Part shown: in pieces, positions 1-9,644 of the stretch | Layout of the letters: each line of letters starts with the position of its first letter | Position numbering within the stretch: the stretch's first letter is position 1 | NCBI GenBank assembly: GCA_934271245.1 | Contig: CAKQQY010000001.1 | Coordinates: 96,144 to 160,143, forward strand | Origin: an uncultured Clostridia bacterium | GTDB taxonomy: Bacteria > Bacillota > Clostridia > Christensenellales > Borkfalkiaceae | Length of the DNA: 64,000 bases | Reading direction: 5' to 3' | The notes under the pieces: model-generated | The model's database searches: none | The model's input: only the letters and a program-made list of their open reading frames with translations | What the model was told of the DNA's origin: nothing | Program-made: the position numbers and the translations under genes

Positions 1-449
1 GTTTTTTCGATATCGATTACGTCTAAAAGCGCTTTCATTCTTTCGGGGTCAACGTTATCTTCAACGTATAACTTCGGCGCTTTTCTTACCTTTTTAGGCA
101 ATTCGTTGTGTCTTAAATGACATAACGCCTGAAAAACCGCTATCGGACCGAGAGCGGAACCGCCTATTCCCAAAACGACGAAGTTATCAAATTTCTTCTT
201 TACGTCTTTTGCCGTCGCAATTATATCTTCGACAATTTCGTTCTGATTGTACGGGAGTTCCGTCCAACCCATCATTCCCGTACCGCGGTTAGCCTGTACG
301 TTTTTATATGCGTTTAACACAAGTTGCTTATTGTCTTTAAAATCTTTCTCGGAAAAACCCTGATCCGCTCCAACAAATTCCTGCATCATATTGTTGTAAT
401 CGAGTTTCAACTCCATACTTTTGCGCCACTGCGCGTTGTTCTTAGCCAT
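1..449 (-). CDS. pgi: Glucose-6-phosphate isomerase, N-terminal part (runs off the window)
   Basis: The first 149 codons of a glycolytic isomerase that interconverts glucose 6-phosphate and fructose 6-phosphate in the cytoplasm. The translated segment reads MAKNNAQWRKSMELKLDYNN at the start, then GTGMMGWTELP around residues 68-78 and VVLGIGGSALGPIAVFQALC after it. The last is the phosphosugar-binding SIS signature of Pgi proteins. The ATG at 449 is preceded by TCCTCC on the plus strand (455-460), i.e. a GGAGGA ribosome binding site 5 nt upstream. The remainder of the gene lies left of position 1. Its own promoter is seen at 557-585. Identification rests on the SIS motif and N-terminal pattern and is good; the catalytic Glu and His are outside the window. 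Confidence 0.9.
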   Translation of the reverse strand, partial: MAKNNAQWRKSMELKLDYNNMMQEFVGADQGFSEKDFKDNKQLVLNAYKNVQANRGTGMMGWTELPYNQNEIVEDIIATAKDVKKKFDNFVVLGIGGSALGPIAVFQALCHLRHNELPKKVRKAPKLYVEDNVDPERMKALLDVIDIEK

Positions 450-556
450 TTTAGTCCTCCAATTTTTAGTACGTTTTATTTATAATAAGTTGTAATTCGC
501 TTATTAGTTTTTTATTTTTACAAAAGCAACCGTTTATATAACGGTTTACTACTTAT

Positions 557-592
557 ATAATAATATAACAAAGTAAAAAAGTCAATATTGAC
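557..592 (-). promoter_or_regulatory. Promoter of pgi with overlapping palindrome
   Basis: On the minus strand TTGACT (585-580), a 17-bp spacer and TATTAT (562-557) form a good sigma-A promoter about 105 bp upstream of the pgi ATG. A perfect 12-bp palindrome GTCAATATTGAC (581-592) overlaps the -35 box and could be an operator. The ~100-nt AT-rich leader (450-550) shows no riboswitch I recognise. Confidence 0.6.
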
Positions 593-615
593 CGTCAACA
601 ATTTTAATCTTTTAC

Positions 616-644
616 AAAAAAAACAGCCCGTTTTTTCGGGCTGT
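616..644 (-). terminator. Rho-independent terminator of valS
   Basis: On the minus strand an 8-bp stem ACAGCCCG/CGGGCTGT (arms 637-644 and 623-630) with an A6 loop is followed directly by a run of seven T. It lies 6 bp past the valS stop codon. Confidence 0.92.
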
Positions 645-649
645 AATTT

Positions 650-3277
650 TTAATTCGTCAAATCTTTTAATTGTTCTTTGAGTTTGTTTCTCATATCGAT
701 ATATTTATCGAGTTTTTCACGCTCTGCGTCAACCAACGCCTTAGGCGCTTTGGCAAGGAATCCGTTGTTGGCAAGTTTTCCGCTCGCCCTCTGAATTTCC
801 GTTTCAACTCTTTCAATATCGGCTTTAATCTTCGCGATTTCTTTTTCAAAATCTACGAGTTCTCCGAGCGGAACAAACAATTCCGCGCCGTCTATAACCT
901 GATTAGCAGTCTTTTCCGTTAACTCGTTTTTGTTTGCGATAAACGTTATTTTATCGACCCCTGCGAGTTTTTCAATATAAGTCTGACAATCTTTAACGGG
1001 TTTAACGTTTTCCGTTCTGATATAAAGCGTAACCTTTTTGGAAGGCGCGGCTTCCGCTTTCGCCTTTATGTTTCTGACGGTTTTAATTATTTCTTTAACG
1101 AAGTCTATTTCTTTTACCGCCGCAGAATAATTGCTCTTCGAATTATATCTCGGGAAATCCGTAACCATAATCGAACCCGTCGTACCGGGAATATTCTGAT
1201 ATATCCTTTCGGTAATAAACGGAACGAACGGATGGAGAAGTTTCATCGTTTCGCCGAGAACGTACACTAAAACGCTGACCGTGTAATCGCGTTTTTTATC
1301 GTCTTCTCCGTACAAAACGGGTTTCGTCAACTCAATATACCAATCGCAGAAATCGTTCCAGACGAATTCGTACAGATTAGAAAGAGCGACGCCCATTTCA
1401 TATTTTTCCATGTTGACGGTCACGTCCCTTATCGTTTTGTTAAGTTTCGTGATAATCCATTTATCTGCTACGTTAAGTTTGCATTCTTTAACGGGATAAA
1501 TATTTTTCCCTTCGGCGTTCAACAAAACGAATCTCGACGCGTTCCAGATTTTGTTCATAAAATTTCTCGCGCCTTCGACTTTTTCGTCGGAGAATCTCAT
1601 ATCGCTTCCTGCCGAAACGCCGTTTATAAGCGAGAATCGCAAAGTATCTGCGCCGTATTTTGCGATAATAACCGTCGGATCTATTCCGTTCCCCAAAGAC
1701 TTACTCATTTTTCTGCCCTGAGCGTCGCGAACAAGACCGTGAATCAATACGTCCTTAAAAGGAATACGTTTCATATGTTCGAGTCCCGAGAAAATCATTC
1801 TCGCCACCCAGAAGAAAATTATATCGTAACCGGTAACGAGAACGTCGGTCGGATAGAAATACTTTAAATCTTCCGTCATTTCGGGATAACCGAGCGTGGA
1901 GAACGGCCACAACGCCGAAGAAAACCAGGTATCTAAAACGTCTTCGTCCTGTACGATATTGTGACTGCCGCACTTCGTACAAGTATGAACGTCTTCCTTA
2001 CTTATCATCATTTCGCCGCAATCTTTACAATAGTACGCGGGAATACGATGCCCCCACCAGAGTTGACGGGAAATACACCAGTCTTTAATGTTTTCCATCC
2101 AGTTATAATAAATTTTAGAAAACCTTTCGGGAGTAAACTTTACGCTTTTTTTCTTCACGACGTCAATCGCGGGTTTTGCCAAAGGTTCCATTTTAACAAA
2201 CCATTGTTTGGAAACAATAGGCTCTACCGTGTGGTGACATCTGTAACAATGCCCGACGTTATGGTGAAGGGGTTCAATCTTAACCAAAACGCCAAGTTCT
2301 TTAAGTTCTTCCACGATATTTTTACGGCATTCCATCGTGGTCTGCCCTGCATACTTACCCGCAAGTTCGTTCATCTTTCCGTCGTCGGTAAACACTTTTA
2401 TTACCGGCAGATTATGACGAAGCCCTACTTCGAAGTCGTTGGGGTCGTGCGCGGGAGTAATTTTAACCGCGCCGGTACCGAATTCTTTTTCTACGTATTC
2501 GTCGCCGACAACGGGAATTTCTTTGTTCACGATAGGTAAAATCAAAGTTTTTCCTATTAAATCGGTGTACCTTTCGTCTTTAGGGTTAACCGCGACCGCA
2601 GTATCGCCGAGCATCGTTTCGGGACGGGAAGTCGCAACGGTGATATATTCATCGCTGTCTTTAACCTGATATTTTATGTACCATAAATGGCTGTCTTCTT
2701 CGACGTATTCGACTTCCGCGTCGGACAACGCCGTTTTACAGTCGGGACACCAGTTTATAATCCTGTCCCCCCTATAAATCAAACCTTTTTCGTACAGATT
2801 AACGAAAACTTCTTTTACCGCTCTCGAACATTTTTCGTCCATAGTGAACGACAAACGCGACCAGTCGCACGAAGAGCCGAGCGTTTTGAGTTGCTCGACG
2901 ATCCTTCCGCCATACTGATCTTTCCATGCCCATGCCCTTTTTAAGAAACCTTCTCTTCCGACGTCGTTTTTGGTAAGACCTTCTTTCGCCATCTGTTCGA
3001 CGATTTTTACTTCCGTCGCGATAGACGCATGGTCGGTTCCGGGAAGCCATAAAGCGGAATATCCCTGCATACGCTTAAAACGTATCAGAGTGTCCTGCAA
3101 GGTTTCGTCGAGAGCATGCCCCATATGCAACTGCCCCGTTATGTTGGGGGGCGGTATAACTATTGTGAAAGGAAGTTTGTCCGGATCTATTTTCGCCTTA
3201 AAATAACCTTCTTTTTCCCACGTTTCGTATATTTCCTTCTCGAATTCGGAAGGGTTGTAAGTTTTAGCCATATCCAT
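650..3277 (-). CDS. valS: Valyl-tRNA synthetase
   Basis: Class Ia aminoacyl-tRNA synthetase that charges tRNA-Val with valine. At 875 residues it has the usual bacterial length. Visible landmarks are the HIGH-type motif in [16 protein letters not shown] (about residues 43-57, HMGH variant), two CxxC zinc-type knuckles typical of ValS (CPDC near residue 178; CKDC and CTKC near 420-440), the KMSKS loop in [14 protein letters not shown] (about 521-534) and a C-terminal coiled coil rich in Glu and Lys (about 810-875). ATG at 3277 is chosen because AAAGGAG lies upstream with ~12 nt spacing; the second Met (3271) is further away. It stands alone between its promoter and terminator. There is no T-box leader: the consensus promoter leaves only ~28 nt of 5' UTR. 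Confidence 0.97.
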   Translation of the reverse strand: MDMAKTYNPSEFEKEIYETWEKEGYFKAKIDPDKLPFTIVIPPPNITGQLHMGHALDETLQDTLIRFKRMQGYSALWLPGTDHASIATEVKIVEQMAKEGLTKNDVGREGFLKRAWAWKDQYGGRIVEQLKTLGSSCDWSRLSFTMDEKCSRAVKEVFVNLYEKGLIYRGDRIINWCPDCKTALSDAEVEYVEEDSHLWYIKYQVKDSDEYITVATSRPETMLGDTAVAVNPKDERYTDLIGKTLILPIVNKEIPVVGDEYVEKEFGTGAVKITPAHDPNDFEVGLRHNLPVIKVFTDDGKMNELAGKYAGQTTMECRKNIVEELKELGVLVKIEPLHHNVGHCYRCHHTVEPIVSKQWFVKMEPLAKPAIDVVKKKSVKFTPERFSKIYYNWMENIKDWCISRQLWWGHRIPAYYCKDCGEMMISKEDVHTCTKCGSHNIVQDEDVLDTWFSSALWPFSTLGYPEMTEDLKYFYPTDVLVTGYDIIFFWVARMIFSGLEHMKRIPFKDVLIHGLVRDAQGRKMSKSLGNGIDPTVIIAKYGADTLRFSLINGVSAGSDMRFSDEKVEGARNFMNKIWNASRFVLLNAEGKNIYPVKECKLNVADKWIITKLNKTIRDVTVNMEKYEMGVALSNLYEFVWNDFCDWYIELTKPVLYGEDDKKRDYTVSVLVYVLGETMKLLHPFVPFITERIYQNIPGTTGSIMVTDFPRYNSKSNYSAAVKEIDFVKEIIKTVRNIKAKAEAAPSKKVTLYIRTENVKPVKDCQTYIEKLAGVDKITFIANKNELTEKTANQVIDGAELFVPLGELVDFEKEIAKIKADIERVETEIQRASGKLANNGFLAKAPKALVDAEREKLDKYIDMRNKLKEQLKDLTN

Positions 3278-3310
3278 ACGGCAAATTTCTCCTTTTGCGT
3301 GTAGAGTTTT

Positions 3311-3339
3311 ATTATACTTTAATTATCTTTCATTGTCAA
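3311..3339 (-). promoter_or_regulatory. Consensus promoter of valS
   Basis: Perfect sigma-A promoter on the minus strand: TTGACA (3339-3334), 17-bp spacer, TATAAT (3316-3311). The predicted start near 3305 gives a leader of under 30 nt. A weaker plus-strand candidate, TTGTCA (3333-3338) N18 TAGTAT (3357-3362), overlaps it and may serve the importer operon at 3399; that one is uncertain. Confidence 0.9.
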
Positions 3340-3398
3340 ACGATATTTTTCAAACATAGTATATTTTATACAAACAAATATTTTATCGGAGATTTTAA

Positions 3399-4385
3399 AT
3401 GAAAAAAATACTATCGCTTTTAATTTGCTCGATTATTGCCCTTCTTTCTTTTTCCGCTTGTAACGACGACGGACTCGAAACAATCGAACTGAACGAAGTT
3501 ACTCATTCCGTATTTTACGCGCCGTTATACGTCGCGATAGAAAAAGATTATTTTAAGGAAGAAGGGCTGAAAATCAATTTAACCAACGGCGGCGGCGCAG
3601 ATAATTCGATGACTGCCGTTCTTTCAGGTTCGGCGCATATCGGACTTATGGGACCCGAAACGGTTATTTACGTTTATAATCAGGGCAAAAAAGATTACCC
3701 TGTCGTTTTCGGACAATTAACGCAAAAAGACGGCTCGTTTCTCGTTTCCCGCGAAAAGGAAGAAAACTTTGACTGGAACAACCTTCGCGGAAAAGAAATT
3801 TTAGCGGGAAGAAAAGGCGGCGTTCCCGCAATGACTTTCCAGTACGTGCTTAACAGTCTGAATATGAAAACGGACGTCGATTTCAAACTTAATTACGACG
3901 TTGCTTTTAACATGATGACGAGCGCGTTTTTAGAAGGCATTGCCGACTACTGCACCGTTTTTGAACCGACGGCTTCCGAATATCAGGCGCTCGGCAAATG
4001 GCACATAGTAGCGAGCGTTGGCGAACAAAGCGGAGAAATCCCTTACACGTCTTTCATCGCCTTGGGAAGTTATATTAACAATAACGGCAAAACCGTGGAA
4101 TCTTTCTTAAAAGCGTTGAAAAAGGCGCATGCGTTTATCGATTCCAACGACGAAAAAACAGTCGCCGAAACGATAGTAAAACAATTTCCGTCTACAACGA
4201 TAAATTCTATCGAAACATCGCTCAAAAGTTACAAAAAAATAAACGCGTGGAAAAAAGACCTTATTGCCACAAAGGACAGTTTCGACAGATTACAAAGCGT
4301 TATGTCGAACGCGGGCGAATTATCCGAGAAAGCGGACTTTAATAAAATAGTCAACAACTCGATTGCCGAAAAACTGCTCGGCTGA
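3399..4385 (+). CDS. ABC transporter substrate-binding lipoprotein, NMT1/THI5 or SsuA type
   Basis: A 328-aa extracytoplasmic binding lipoprotein for a small organic solute. A signal peptide ends in the lipobox LSFSAC (Cys at about residue 21). The mature protein shows the NMT1/THI5-SsuA fold pattern: FYAPLYVAIEKDYFKEEGL (about 40-58), SGSAHIGLMGPE and RGKEILAGRKGG (ligand-site loop). It starts at an ATG with CGGAGA 7 nt upstream. It is the first gene of a three-gene operon with an ATPase and a permease, 29 bp before the next gene. The family transports pyrimidine precursors of thiamine, riboflavin, taurine, alkanesulfonates or nitrate. No riboswitch or biosynthetic neighbour indicates which, so the substrate is left open. 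Confidence 0.85.
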   Translation: MKKILSLLICSIIALLSFSACNDDGLETIELNEVTHSVFYAPLYVAIEKDYFKEEGLKINLTNGGGADNSMTAVLSGSAHIGLMGPETVIYVYNQGKKDYPVVFGQLTQKDGSFLVSREKEENFDWNNLRGKEILAGRKGGVPAMTFQYVLNSLNMKTDVDFKLNYDVAFNMMTSAFLEGIADYCTVFEPTASEYQALGKWHIVASVGEQSGEIPYTSFIALGSYINNNGKTVESFLKALKKAHAFIDSNDEKTVAETIVKQFPSTTINSIETSLKSYKKINAWKKDLIATKDSFDRLQSVMSNAGELSEKADFNKIVNNSIAEKLLG

Positions 4386-4414
4386 TAAAAAATAAACTTA
4401 CGGCGGATAAAAAA

Positions 4415-5161
4415 ATGAAAGAACTGTTAGAGATAAAAAACATATCGCTGATTTATCAGACTCTTAACGACGAAATTACCGCGGTACAAAACCTTTCTTT
4501 TAACGTTTCGGAAGGAGAATTCGTATCCGTCATCGGGCCTTCCGGTTGCGGGAAAACCACCATTCTTTCTATGATCGCCGGATTACTGCAACCCACGGAA
4601 GGCGAAATTCTGTTTGACGGAGATAAGGTTAAAAAAGCGGGAATAGGATATATGCTGCAAAAAGACCACCTGTTCCCCTGGCGCAATATCGAAAGAAACG
4701 TTTTCCTTCCGCTCGAAATCAAGAAAAGGGTTTCCGAAAAAGACAAAGAGTTTGCGTACACTCTATTAAAAAAATACGGATTATACGAATTTAAAAACAA
4801 TTATCCCGACCAACTTTCGGGCGGGATGAGGCAACGCGTAGCACTAATCAGAACCTTGGTTTCAGACCCCAAACTTCTGCTTTTAGACGAACCTTTTTCC
4901 GCGCTTGACTCTCAAACGCGACTACGCGCTTCCGACGACGTGTACAACATAATCAAGACTGAAAGAAAAACAACCGTTTTGGTCACGCATGATATATCGG
5001 AAGCAATCGCTATGTCAGACAAAATCGTAGTGCTAACTAATAGACCAGCACAAGTGAAATCGATTGTTTACCCAAACATCAAAAAAGACACTCCGCACAA
5101 GCGCAGAGAAAGCCCCGAATTCGGCTTGTGTTTCGAAAAACTATGGAAGGAATTAAACTAA
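4415..5161 (+). CDS. ABC transporter ATP-binding protein, SsuB/TauB type
   Basis: The 248-aa nucleotide-binding subunit that energises the importer of this operon. It has Walker [10 protein letters not shown] (41-49), Q-loop region [10 protein letters not shown] (about 80-89), signature LSGGMRQR (134-141), Walker B LLLLDEP (154-160) and switch His in VTHDISEA. The Q-loop followed by [11 protein letters not shown] is typical of the nitrate/sulfonate/taurine ATPase family. The TAA stop (5159-5161) overlaps the next ATG by one base (TAATG), indicating translational coupling to the permease. Confidence 0.93.
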   Translation: MKELLEIKNISLIYQTLNDEITAVQNLSFNVSEGEFVSVIGPSGCGKTTILSMIAGLLQPTEGEILFDGDKVKKAGIGYMLQKDHLFPWRNIERNVFLPLEIKKRVSEKDKEFAYTLLKKYGLYEFKNNYPDQLSGGMRQRVALIRTLVSDPKLLLLDEPFSALDSQTRLRASDDVYNIIKTERKTTVLVTHDISEAIAMSDKIVVLTNRPAQVKSIVYPNIKKDTPHKRRESPEFGLCFEKLWKELN

Positions 5162-5973
5162 TGAAACAATCAAAAGATAAAATTTTTTCCGTCAATCACG
5201 CCCTGTTTATAAAAAGACACAAACAGGAAAAGGCAATGATAATACTCGCGCGATTCGCTATTCTTATAGTCTTTCTGGGGCTTTGGGAATTGCTCGCGTA
5301 TCTGAACGTCATAGATTCGTTTATTACGAGTTCCCCGTCGAGAATTTTTGTTACGCTAAAAGACTTATTTACCGAAAATAATCTCATATATCATATAGGC
5401 GTAACGCTGTCTGAAACGCTGCTCGGCTTTTTAATCGCAGTGTTTCTCGGTTCGGCTATCGCCCTGGCTTTATGGTGGTCCGAACGTTTAAGGCTTGTTT
5501 TAGAACCTTATATAATCGTCCTTAACAGTCTTCCAAAAATCGCATTAGGTCCGATTATCATAGTCTGGTGCGGAAGCGGCAGCAAAGCCATCGTGTTTAT
5601 GGCGGTTTTAATCGGAATAATCGTTGCGATAATGACTATGCTTAACGGCTTTATGGAAACGGATAAAAACAAAATTCTTTTACTTAAATCCATGGGCGCA
5701 ACGAAATTCCAAATACTTATAAAACTCGTTATCCCCGGTTCTCTGTCGTCTTTTATAAGCATGATGAAAATAAGCGTCGGAATGGCGTGGATAGGTTCGA
5801 TTATGGGCGAATATCTCGTATCGAAAGCGGGGTTAGGTTATCTCATCGTGTACGGCGGTCAGGTATTCAAACTAAATCTCGTTATGGCGTCTACGTTCGT
5901 TTTATGTATACTGGCGGCTTTGATGTACTTTGCCGTTTCTCTTCTGGAAAAAATCCTGATTAAACATAGATAA
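5161..5973 (+). CDS. ABC transporter permease, SsuC/TauC type
   Basis: A 270-aa integral membrane subunit with about six hydrophobic segments (for example FAILIVFLGLWELLAYL near the N-terminus). It has the binding-protein-dependent permease signature around LLLKSMGATKFQILIKLVIP, the EAA-like loop contacting the ATPase. An upstream in-frame ATG at 5128 exists, but the ATG at 5161 has GGAAGG 10 nt before it and overlaps the ATPase stop codon, so 5161 is preferred. The gene closes the importer operon and is followed by a strong terminator. Confidence 0.92.
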   Translation: MKQSKDKIFSVNHALFIKRHKQEKAMIILARFAILIVFLGLWELLAYLNVIDSFITSSPSRIFVTLKDLFTENNLIYHIGVTLSETLLGFLIAVFLGSAIALALWWSERLRLVLEPYIIVLNSLPKIALGPIIIVWCGSGSKAIVFMAVLIGIIVAIMTMLNGFMETDKNKILLLKSMGATKFQILIKLVIPGSLSSFISMMKISVGMAWIGSIMGEYLVSKAGLGYLIVYGGQVFKLNLVMASTFVLCILAALMYFAVSLLEKILIKHR

Positions 5974-6018
5974 TACCCGTTATCGTTATCTTTTTCATAT
6001 AGTTATTCTCTCTTTTAT

Positions 6019-6054
6019 AATTAAAAAGCCCCGAAATATCGGGGTTTTTTAATT
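6019..6054. terminator. Bidirectional terminator between the importer operon and locus 1
   Basis: A 16-bp stem (6019-6034 with 6039-6054, one G-U pair) with a 4-nt AATA loop and T/A tracts on both sides. It can stop the plus-strand importer transcript and the minus-strand locus-1 transcript, whose last gene ends at 6089. Confidence 0.93.
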
Positions 6055-6088
6055 ACTCAAAATTTCTGCGACAAACTTGCTATTTTAT

Positions 6089-7603
6089 CTACTTTTTTAT
6101 AAAATACGGAAGAATCTCCACAGGGGTTTTAAATTCGTATTCTTTGCCGCCTTCGTACGTTTTACCGTCGTAAACGTATTCCCATTTACCCTGCGGCAGT
6201 TTTATTTTCTTTGAAAACTGTCCTTTTTCTACAACCGGAGAAACAAGGTATTTATCCCCCAACATAAACGTTCCGAATTCGCGTTCGAAACCTTGATTCG
6301 GATATTCGTACTCCATCATTTTCAGTATGGGGTCGCCGAAGGTTGCCGCATTTACCGCAAGAGAGTAAATATATTCGCCCAGTTCATAATGCAAATCCGC
6401 GTATTTTTTGCAAAGGTCTGCGCTTTCGCTCGATAAACACCCGTGCGGCAGTCTGCTCATCTGCATCATCGCCATAAGCGAAGCTGCCTCTGCATATCTT
6501 ACAAACAATTCTTCGTCAACCAGTTTATCGGACCCTATGGAACCGCCGCCGACCATATCGGGAGCGGAATACCAGTATCCTAACAGGTTTTGCATTAAGG
6601 CTCCGCCGACGATACCTTTTAATCCCCCTTCGTCAAACGAATGGGTTTTGTCGCATTGCCGCCACATACAACCCGTACCGCTTTCGTTTACCATAGAACG
6701 AAACTCGTTGTACTTATACATTTTTCCGAATTCGCAGTATTTACGGTTCTGCTCAACGGGAGAAACGTTACCGAAGTTTTTATCCGTCGCCTTATAATAA
6801 TCCACGTCGCCCGCATCGAATTTAAATCCGTCTATTCCCTTGGCAATCAAAGCGGAGTTTTTATCTTTAAGCCACTCAAACGCATTCGGATTAGAAAGAT
6901 CGAGAACGGCGCTATATCCGTTCCACCACTTTCTTATCGCGGGATTTCCGTTTTCGTCTTTTAAAAGATAATCTTTATCGCGCAATTCTCTGAATTCGGG
7001 CGAATCGGGTGAAACGAAGGGCGTTTCCCACAACATAACCTTAAATCCTGAATCGTGCAATTTTTTTATCATTCCTTCGGGATCGGGAAAACGTGATTTA
7101 CTGAATTCGAAATCGCCGTAATCGTCCGACCACTTATCGTCAATCATTAAAACGGAATGTTTATACCCCGTTTTAACTATTTCTTCGGCGTATTTTAAAA
7201 TCCCTTCCTGCGTCTGATTGTAACCGACTTCCATCCAGTCGTTGAATTGCGGACAGATAAAGCAATCTTCGGGCGGAATCGTGTCGTCCTTATTAAACCA
7301 TTCGGAAACCGCATAGCGGTACGCGTCCTTTAACGTCCTGCCCGCGTTTATCAATTGCGGTTCTTTCGTTTCGTACGTAACGCTTATAACTCCGTTTTCG
7401 ATTTTTACGTTGTCGGGTTCGTAACGAATCGCTCTCCCTTTATTTGACAAAAGAATACTCGCCGCCTGATCGAAAACGTTATTTTCCGCCAAATCGAATT
7501 CGTGTTTAGTGTTTTTGTCGTAAGGCATTTTCACGAAATCCACCACGACGCCGCCGTACCAACACTCGTTTTCAAGCATTTTTACGTTAAATATCTTTTT
7601 CAC
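6089..7603 (-). CDS. Glycoside hydrolase family 31 protein
   Basis: A 504-aa cytoplasmic alpha-glycosidase (no signal peptide), last gene of locus 1. The TIM-barrel core carries GYKHSVLMIDDKW (about 146-158), the nucleophile motif GFKFDAGD (Asp263) and a downstream Asp candidate for acid/base in RQCDKTHS (Asp318). The KFDAGD version of the nucleophile motif, the WKWWNG-like RKWWNGY stretch and the lack of a long N-terminal domain recall the MYORG-like branch of GH31, which includes alpha-galactosidases, rather than classic alpha-glucosidases. Substrate assignment is inference. Its ATG overlaps the MATE gene stop (ATGA, 7600-7603), so the two are translationally coupled. Confidence 0.87.
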   Translation of the reverse strand: MKKIFNVKMLENECWYGGVVVDFVKMPYDKNTKHEFDLAENNVFDQAASILLSNKGRAIRYEPDNVKIENGVISVTYETKEPQLINAGRTLKDAYRYAVSEWFNKDDTIPPEDCFICPQFNDWMEVGYNQTQEGILKYAEEIVKTGYKHSVLMIDDKWSDDYGDFEFSKSRFPDPEGMIKKLHDSGFKVMLWETPFVSPDSPEFRELRDKDYLLKDENGNPAIRKWWNGYSAVLDLSNPNAFEWLKDKNSALIAKGIDGFKFDAGDVDYYKATDKNFGNVSPVEQNRKYCEFGKMYKYNEFRSMVNESGTGCMWRQCDKTHSFDEGGLKGIVGGALMQNLLGYWYSAPDMVGGGSIGSDKLVDEELFVRYAEAASLMAMMQMSRLPHGCLSSESADLCKKYADLHYELGEYIYSLAVNAATFGDPILKMMEYEYPNQGFEREFGTFMLGDKYLVSPVVEKGQFSKKIKLPQGKWEYVYDGKTYEGGKEYEFKTPVEILPYFIKK

Positions 7604-8973
7604 TGTGTCACCTGCCCATTCTTTTGTTTAATCTTCTTTACGTATTTTACGTAAAAAACTACGTAAGCAACTAACGATATAGCCCACACGATTATATTCG
7701 TTTCGATTATAAACTCGTATGTTCCTATTACCCGACAAAGGGTGTATATCATCAATATTTGCAACAAGCAGTTGATTACGCCTATAACCATCGACACGGT
7801 AGCGCCGTTTATTCCGCGCATAACGTTGGCAAAAACTTCTATTATACCGCGTGCCGTATACGGGACTGCCAAAATAGACAATCTCTTCATGGCTATATTT
7901 ATAATTTCGTCTTCGGAAGTAAGTATTCCGCAAGCGCCCCTTGCAAAGAACAGTATAAACAACAAAGCCAGAACGCCTATTGCCGCTACTATTATTATCG
8001 CGGCTCGCGTAACGTTTCTTATTCCTTTACTATCTTTCGCACCGTAATTTACCGCAACGAAAGATAAAGACGCTACCGCAACCGCAGCCATTGCCTGATA
8101 TATAACGTTATCTATCTGTATAGCAATGGTATATCCCGTGATATACCGATCTCCCAAAGCGTTTACCGCGCTTTGAACGATAAGATTTGCGAGCGACGCT
8201 ACACTCATATGAATTATGACCGGTACGGAAACCTTTATTATTTCGAATATTTCTTTCTTAAAAAACCTTACGGATTTAAATTCGAGTTTCGAAAAGCCGT
8301 CAGTCCTTATTACTCTGATAAAAGCCAGAACGCACGAGAACGCCTGTGACAAAACGGACGAAATCGCCGCCCCTTCCACGTCCAAATCGAATACAGTTGC
8401 GCAAAGTATGCTTATAATAACGTTAAGGATTATAGCAAGACACAAATATACCGACGGTCTGACCGTATCGCCGACTGACCTTAAAATCGCCGCAAGGACG
8501 TTATAAACGGTTATAAACGGAAAACCCAAAAAGTATATCCTTAAGTAAATCGTGGCTTTGTTTAATACGTCGCCCGAACAGTTGGTCCAGACAAGCAACC
8601 TTTCGGATAAAACTATGCCGAGAATACCTATAACCACGCCGTATACTATTCCGAGCCAAACGCTTGTTCCGACGAGTTTTTTAGATTTTTCTTTATCGTT
8701 TTCCCCTACGCAGCAAGCGACCAGCGCGTTAACGCCTACCGAGAGCGCAACCGCAAAACTTAAAGCGAAAGCGATGAGCGTAGTCGTTGCGCCGACTGCC
8801 GCGATAGAAGCGTTTGCCCTTACTTCGTCTTTAATAAAAACGCCCAGAACGGTAATATTCGTCGCTCCGAAAAAATATTGCAATACGTTTATGGCGATAA
8901 GCGGCAAAGAAAACAACAGCAACGATTTAAGGTAAGACTTTTCTCCCGCCGCTATTAAAACGTTTCTTTTCAT
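7600..8973 (-). CDS. MATE family efflux transporter
   Basis: A 457-aa polytopic membrane protein with about 12 hydrophobic helices, the size and pattern of MATE/DinF-type cation-coupled multidrug exporters. Family-like features are an N-terminal SLLLFSLPLIAINVLQYFFG helix, ANASIAAVGATTTLIAFA and VALSVGVNALVA in the first half, and an internal pseudo-repeat in the second half. A TTG at 8979 is possible, but the ATG at 8973 is the more conventional start; neither has a strong ribosome binding site. It lies between the SIS genes and the GH31 gene in the same operon. Its cargo is unknown; a glycan catabolic operon ending in an exporter is unusual. Confidence 0.88.
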   Translation of the reverse strand: MKRNVLIAAGEKSYLKSLLLFSLPLIAINVLQYFFGATNITVLGVFIKDEVRANASIAAVGATTTLIAFALSFAVALSVGVNALVACCVGENDKEKSKKLVGTSVWLGIVYGVVIGILGIVLSERLLVWTNCSGDVLNKATIYLRIYFLGFPFITVYNVLAAILRSVGDTVRPSVYLCLAIILNVIISILCATVFDLDVEGAAISSVLSQAFSCVLAFIRVIRTDGFSKLEFKSVRFFKKEIFEIIKVSVPVIIHMSVASLANLIVQSAVNALGDRYITGYTIAIQIDNVIYQAMAAVAVASLSFVAVNYGAKDSKGIRNVTRAAIIIVAAIGVLALLFILFFARGACGILTSEDEIINIAMKRLSILAVPYTARGIIEVFANVMRGINGATVSMVIGVINCLLQILMIYTLCRVIGTYEFIIETNIIVWAISLVAYVVFYVKYVKKIKQKNGQVTQ

Positions 8974-8982
8974 ATTCAAACG

Positions 8983-9633
8983 TTACCAGCCGAATTCGTC
9001 GTAATGCTTATCGATGATTTCTTTATTATAAGACATTCCGTCTTTATAGTTTGCGCTTTTAAGTATTCCCGGGGCATATCCGTCTTTCAACATTTTTTCT
9101 ACCAGACAAGAAGTCATACTCCACATAATAAAATCAGAAGCAATCCCCGAAGCCGCCGCAAACTTTGCTTCAAGACCTTCCACTTCGAGCATCGCTTCGC
9201 CTACCGGCGCGCAGTTATCGAGCGTTAAGGTTGCGAATTCGTAAAGTTTTTTGCCCGACGGATGAACGGGGTCAACGTTTCTCGCGTATTCCATACTCGT
9301 AAAAGCAATAACTTTTACGCCTTTTTCCACGCTGTCGTAAGCAAGATTAACTACGTCTAACGTACGCCCCGAAACGGAACTGACAAACAACACGTCGCCT
9401 TCTTTCAATTCGGTTTTTCCTTCTTCGTACAATTTATAAAAGACGGGACCCCCGCCGCGACGAATCGAATCGTATTCCATTTTGTGACAAATCTGCGCAA
9501 GATAAACCTTTTTACCGTGCGTAACCGCTTCTTCGATAATATCGGCGGCCTTTTCGATGTTTTCTTTCTGCGTGTTTCTTACCTTTGCGAACAAATCAAG
9601 CACCGCAAGATAATATCTGTCCATAAGTTCCAT
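8983..9633 (-). CDS. SIS-domain sugar isomerase-like protein (UPF0309 type), second copy
   Basis: A 216-aa cytoplasmic phosphosugar-binding protein. The SIS core is visible as GKKVYLAQICHKMEYDSI, the substrate-binding Ser/Thr loop VSSVSGRTLDVV (about 83-94), KVIAFTSMEYARNV and the family signature HPSGKKLYEFA (about 123-133). This pattern fits UPF0309 SIS proteins, which usually sit beside BadF/NAGK-type kinases and act on phosphorylated amino sugars. ATG at 9633 has AGGAG 9 nt upstream. It follows a paralogue (9645-10385) by 11 bp; the two share HPSGKKL and the C-terminal YNKEIIDKH/HNAEIIKEY pattern, so they are a tandem duplication. The exact reaction is not shown. Confidence 0.85.
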   Translation of the reverse strand: MELMDRYYLAVLDLFAKVRNTQKENIEKAADIIEEAVTHGKKVYLAQICHKMEYDSIRRGGGPVFYKLYEEGKTELKEGDVLFVSSVSGRTLDVVNLAYDSVEKGVKVIAFTSMEYARNVDPVHPSGKKLYEFATLTLDNCAPVGEAMLEVEGLEAKFAAASGIASDFIMWSMTSCLVEKMLKDGYAPGILKSANYKDGMSYNKEIIDKHYDEFGW

Positions 9634-9644
9634 AAAAGATTCTC

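Noticed and set aside
3340..3398. TPP or other riboswitch upstream of the THI5-like importer
   Set aside because: Only ~60 nt lie between the valS promoter and the start codon and no CTGAGA-type thi box is present, so substrate was not assigned as thiamine precursor.
6089..7603. Naming the GH31 protein an alpha-glucosidase or alpha-xylosidase
   Set aside because: The KFDAGD nucleophile motif and short N-terminal part fit a different GH31 branch, so the substrate was left open.
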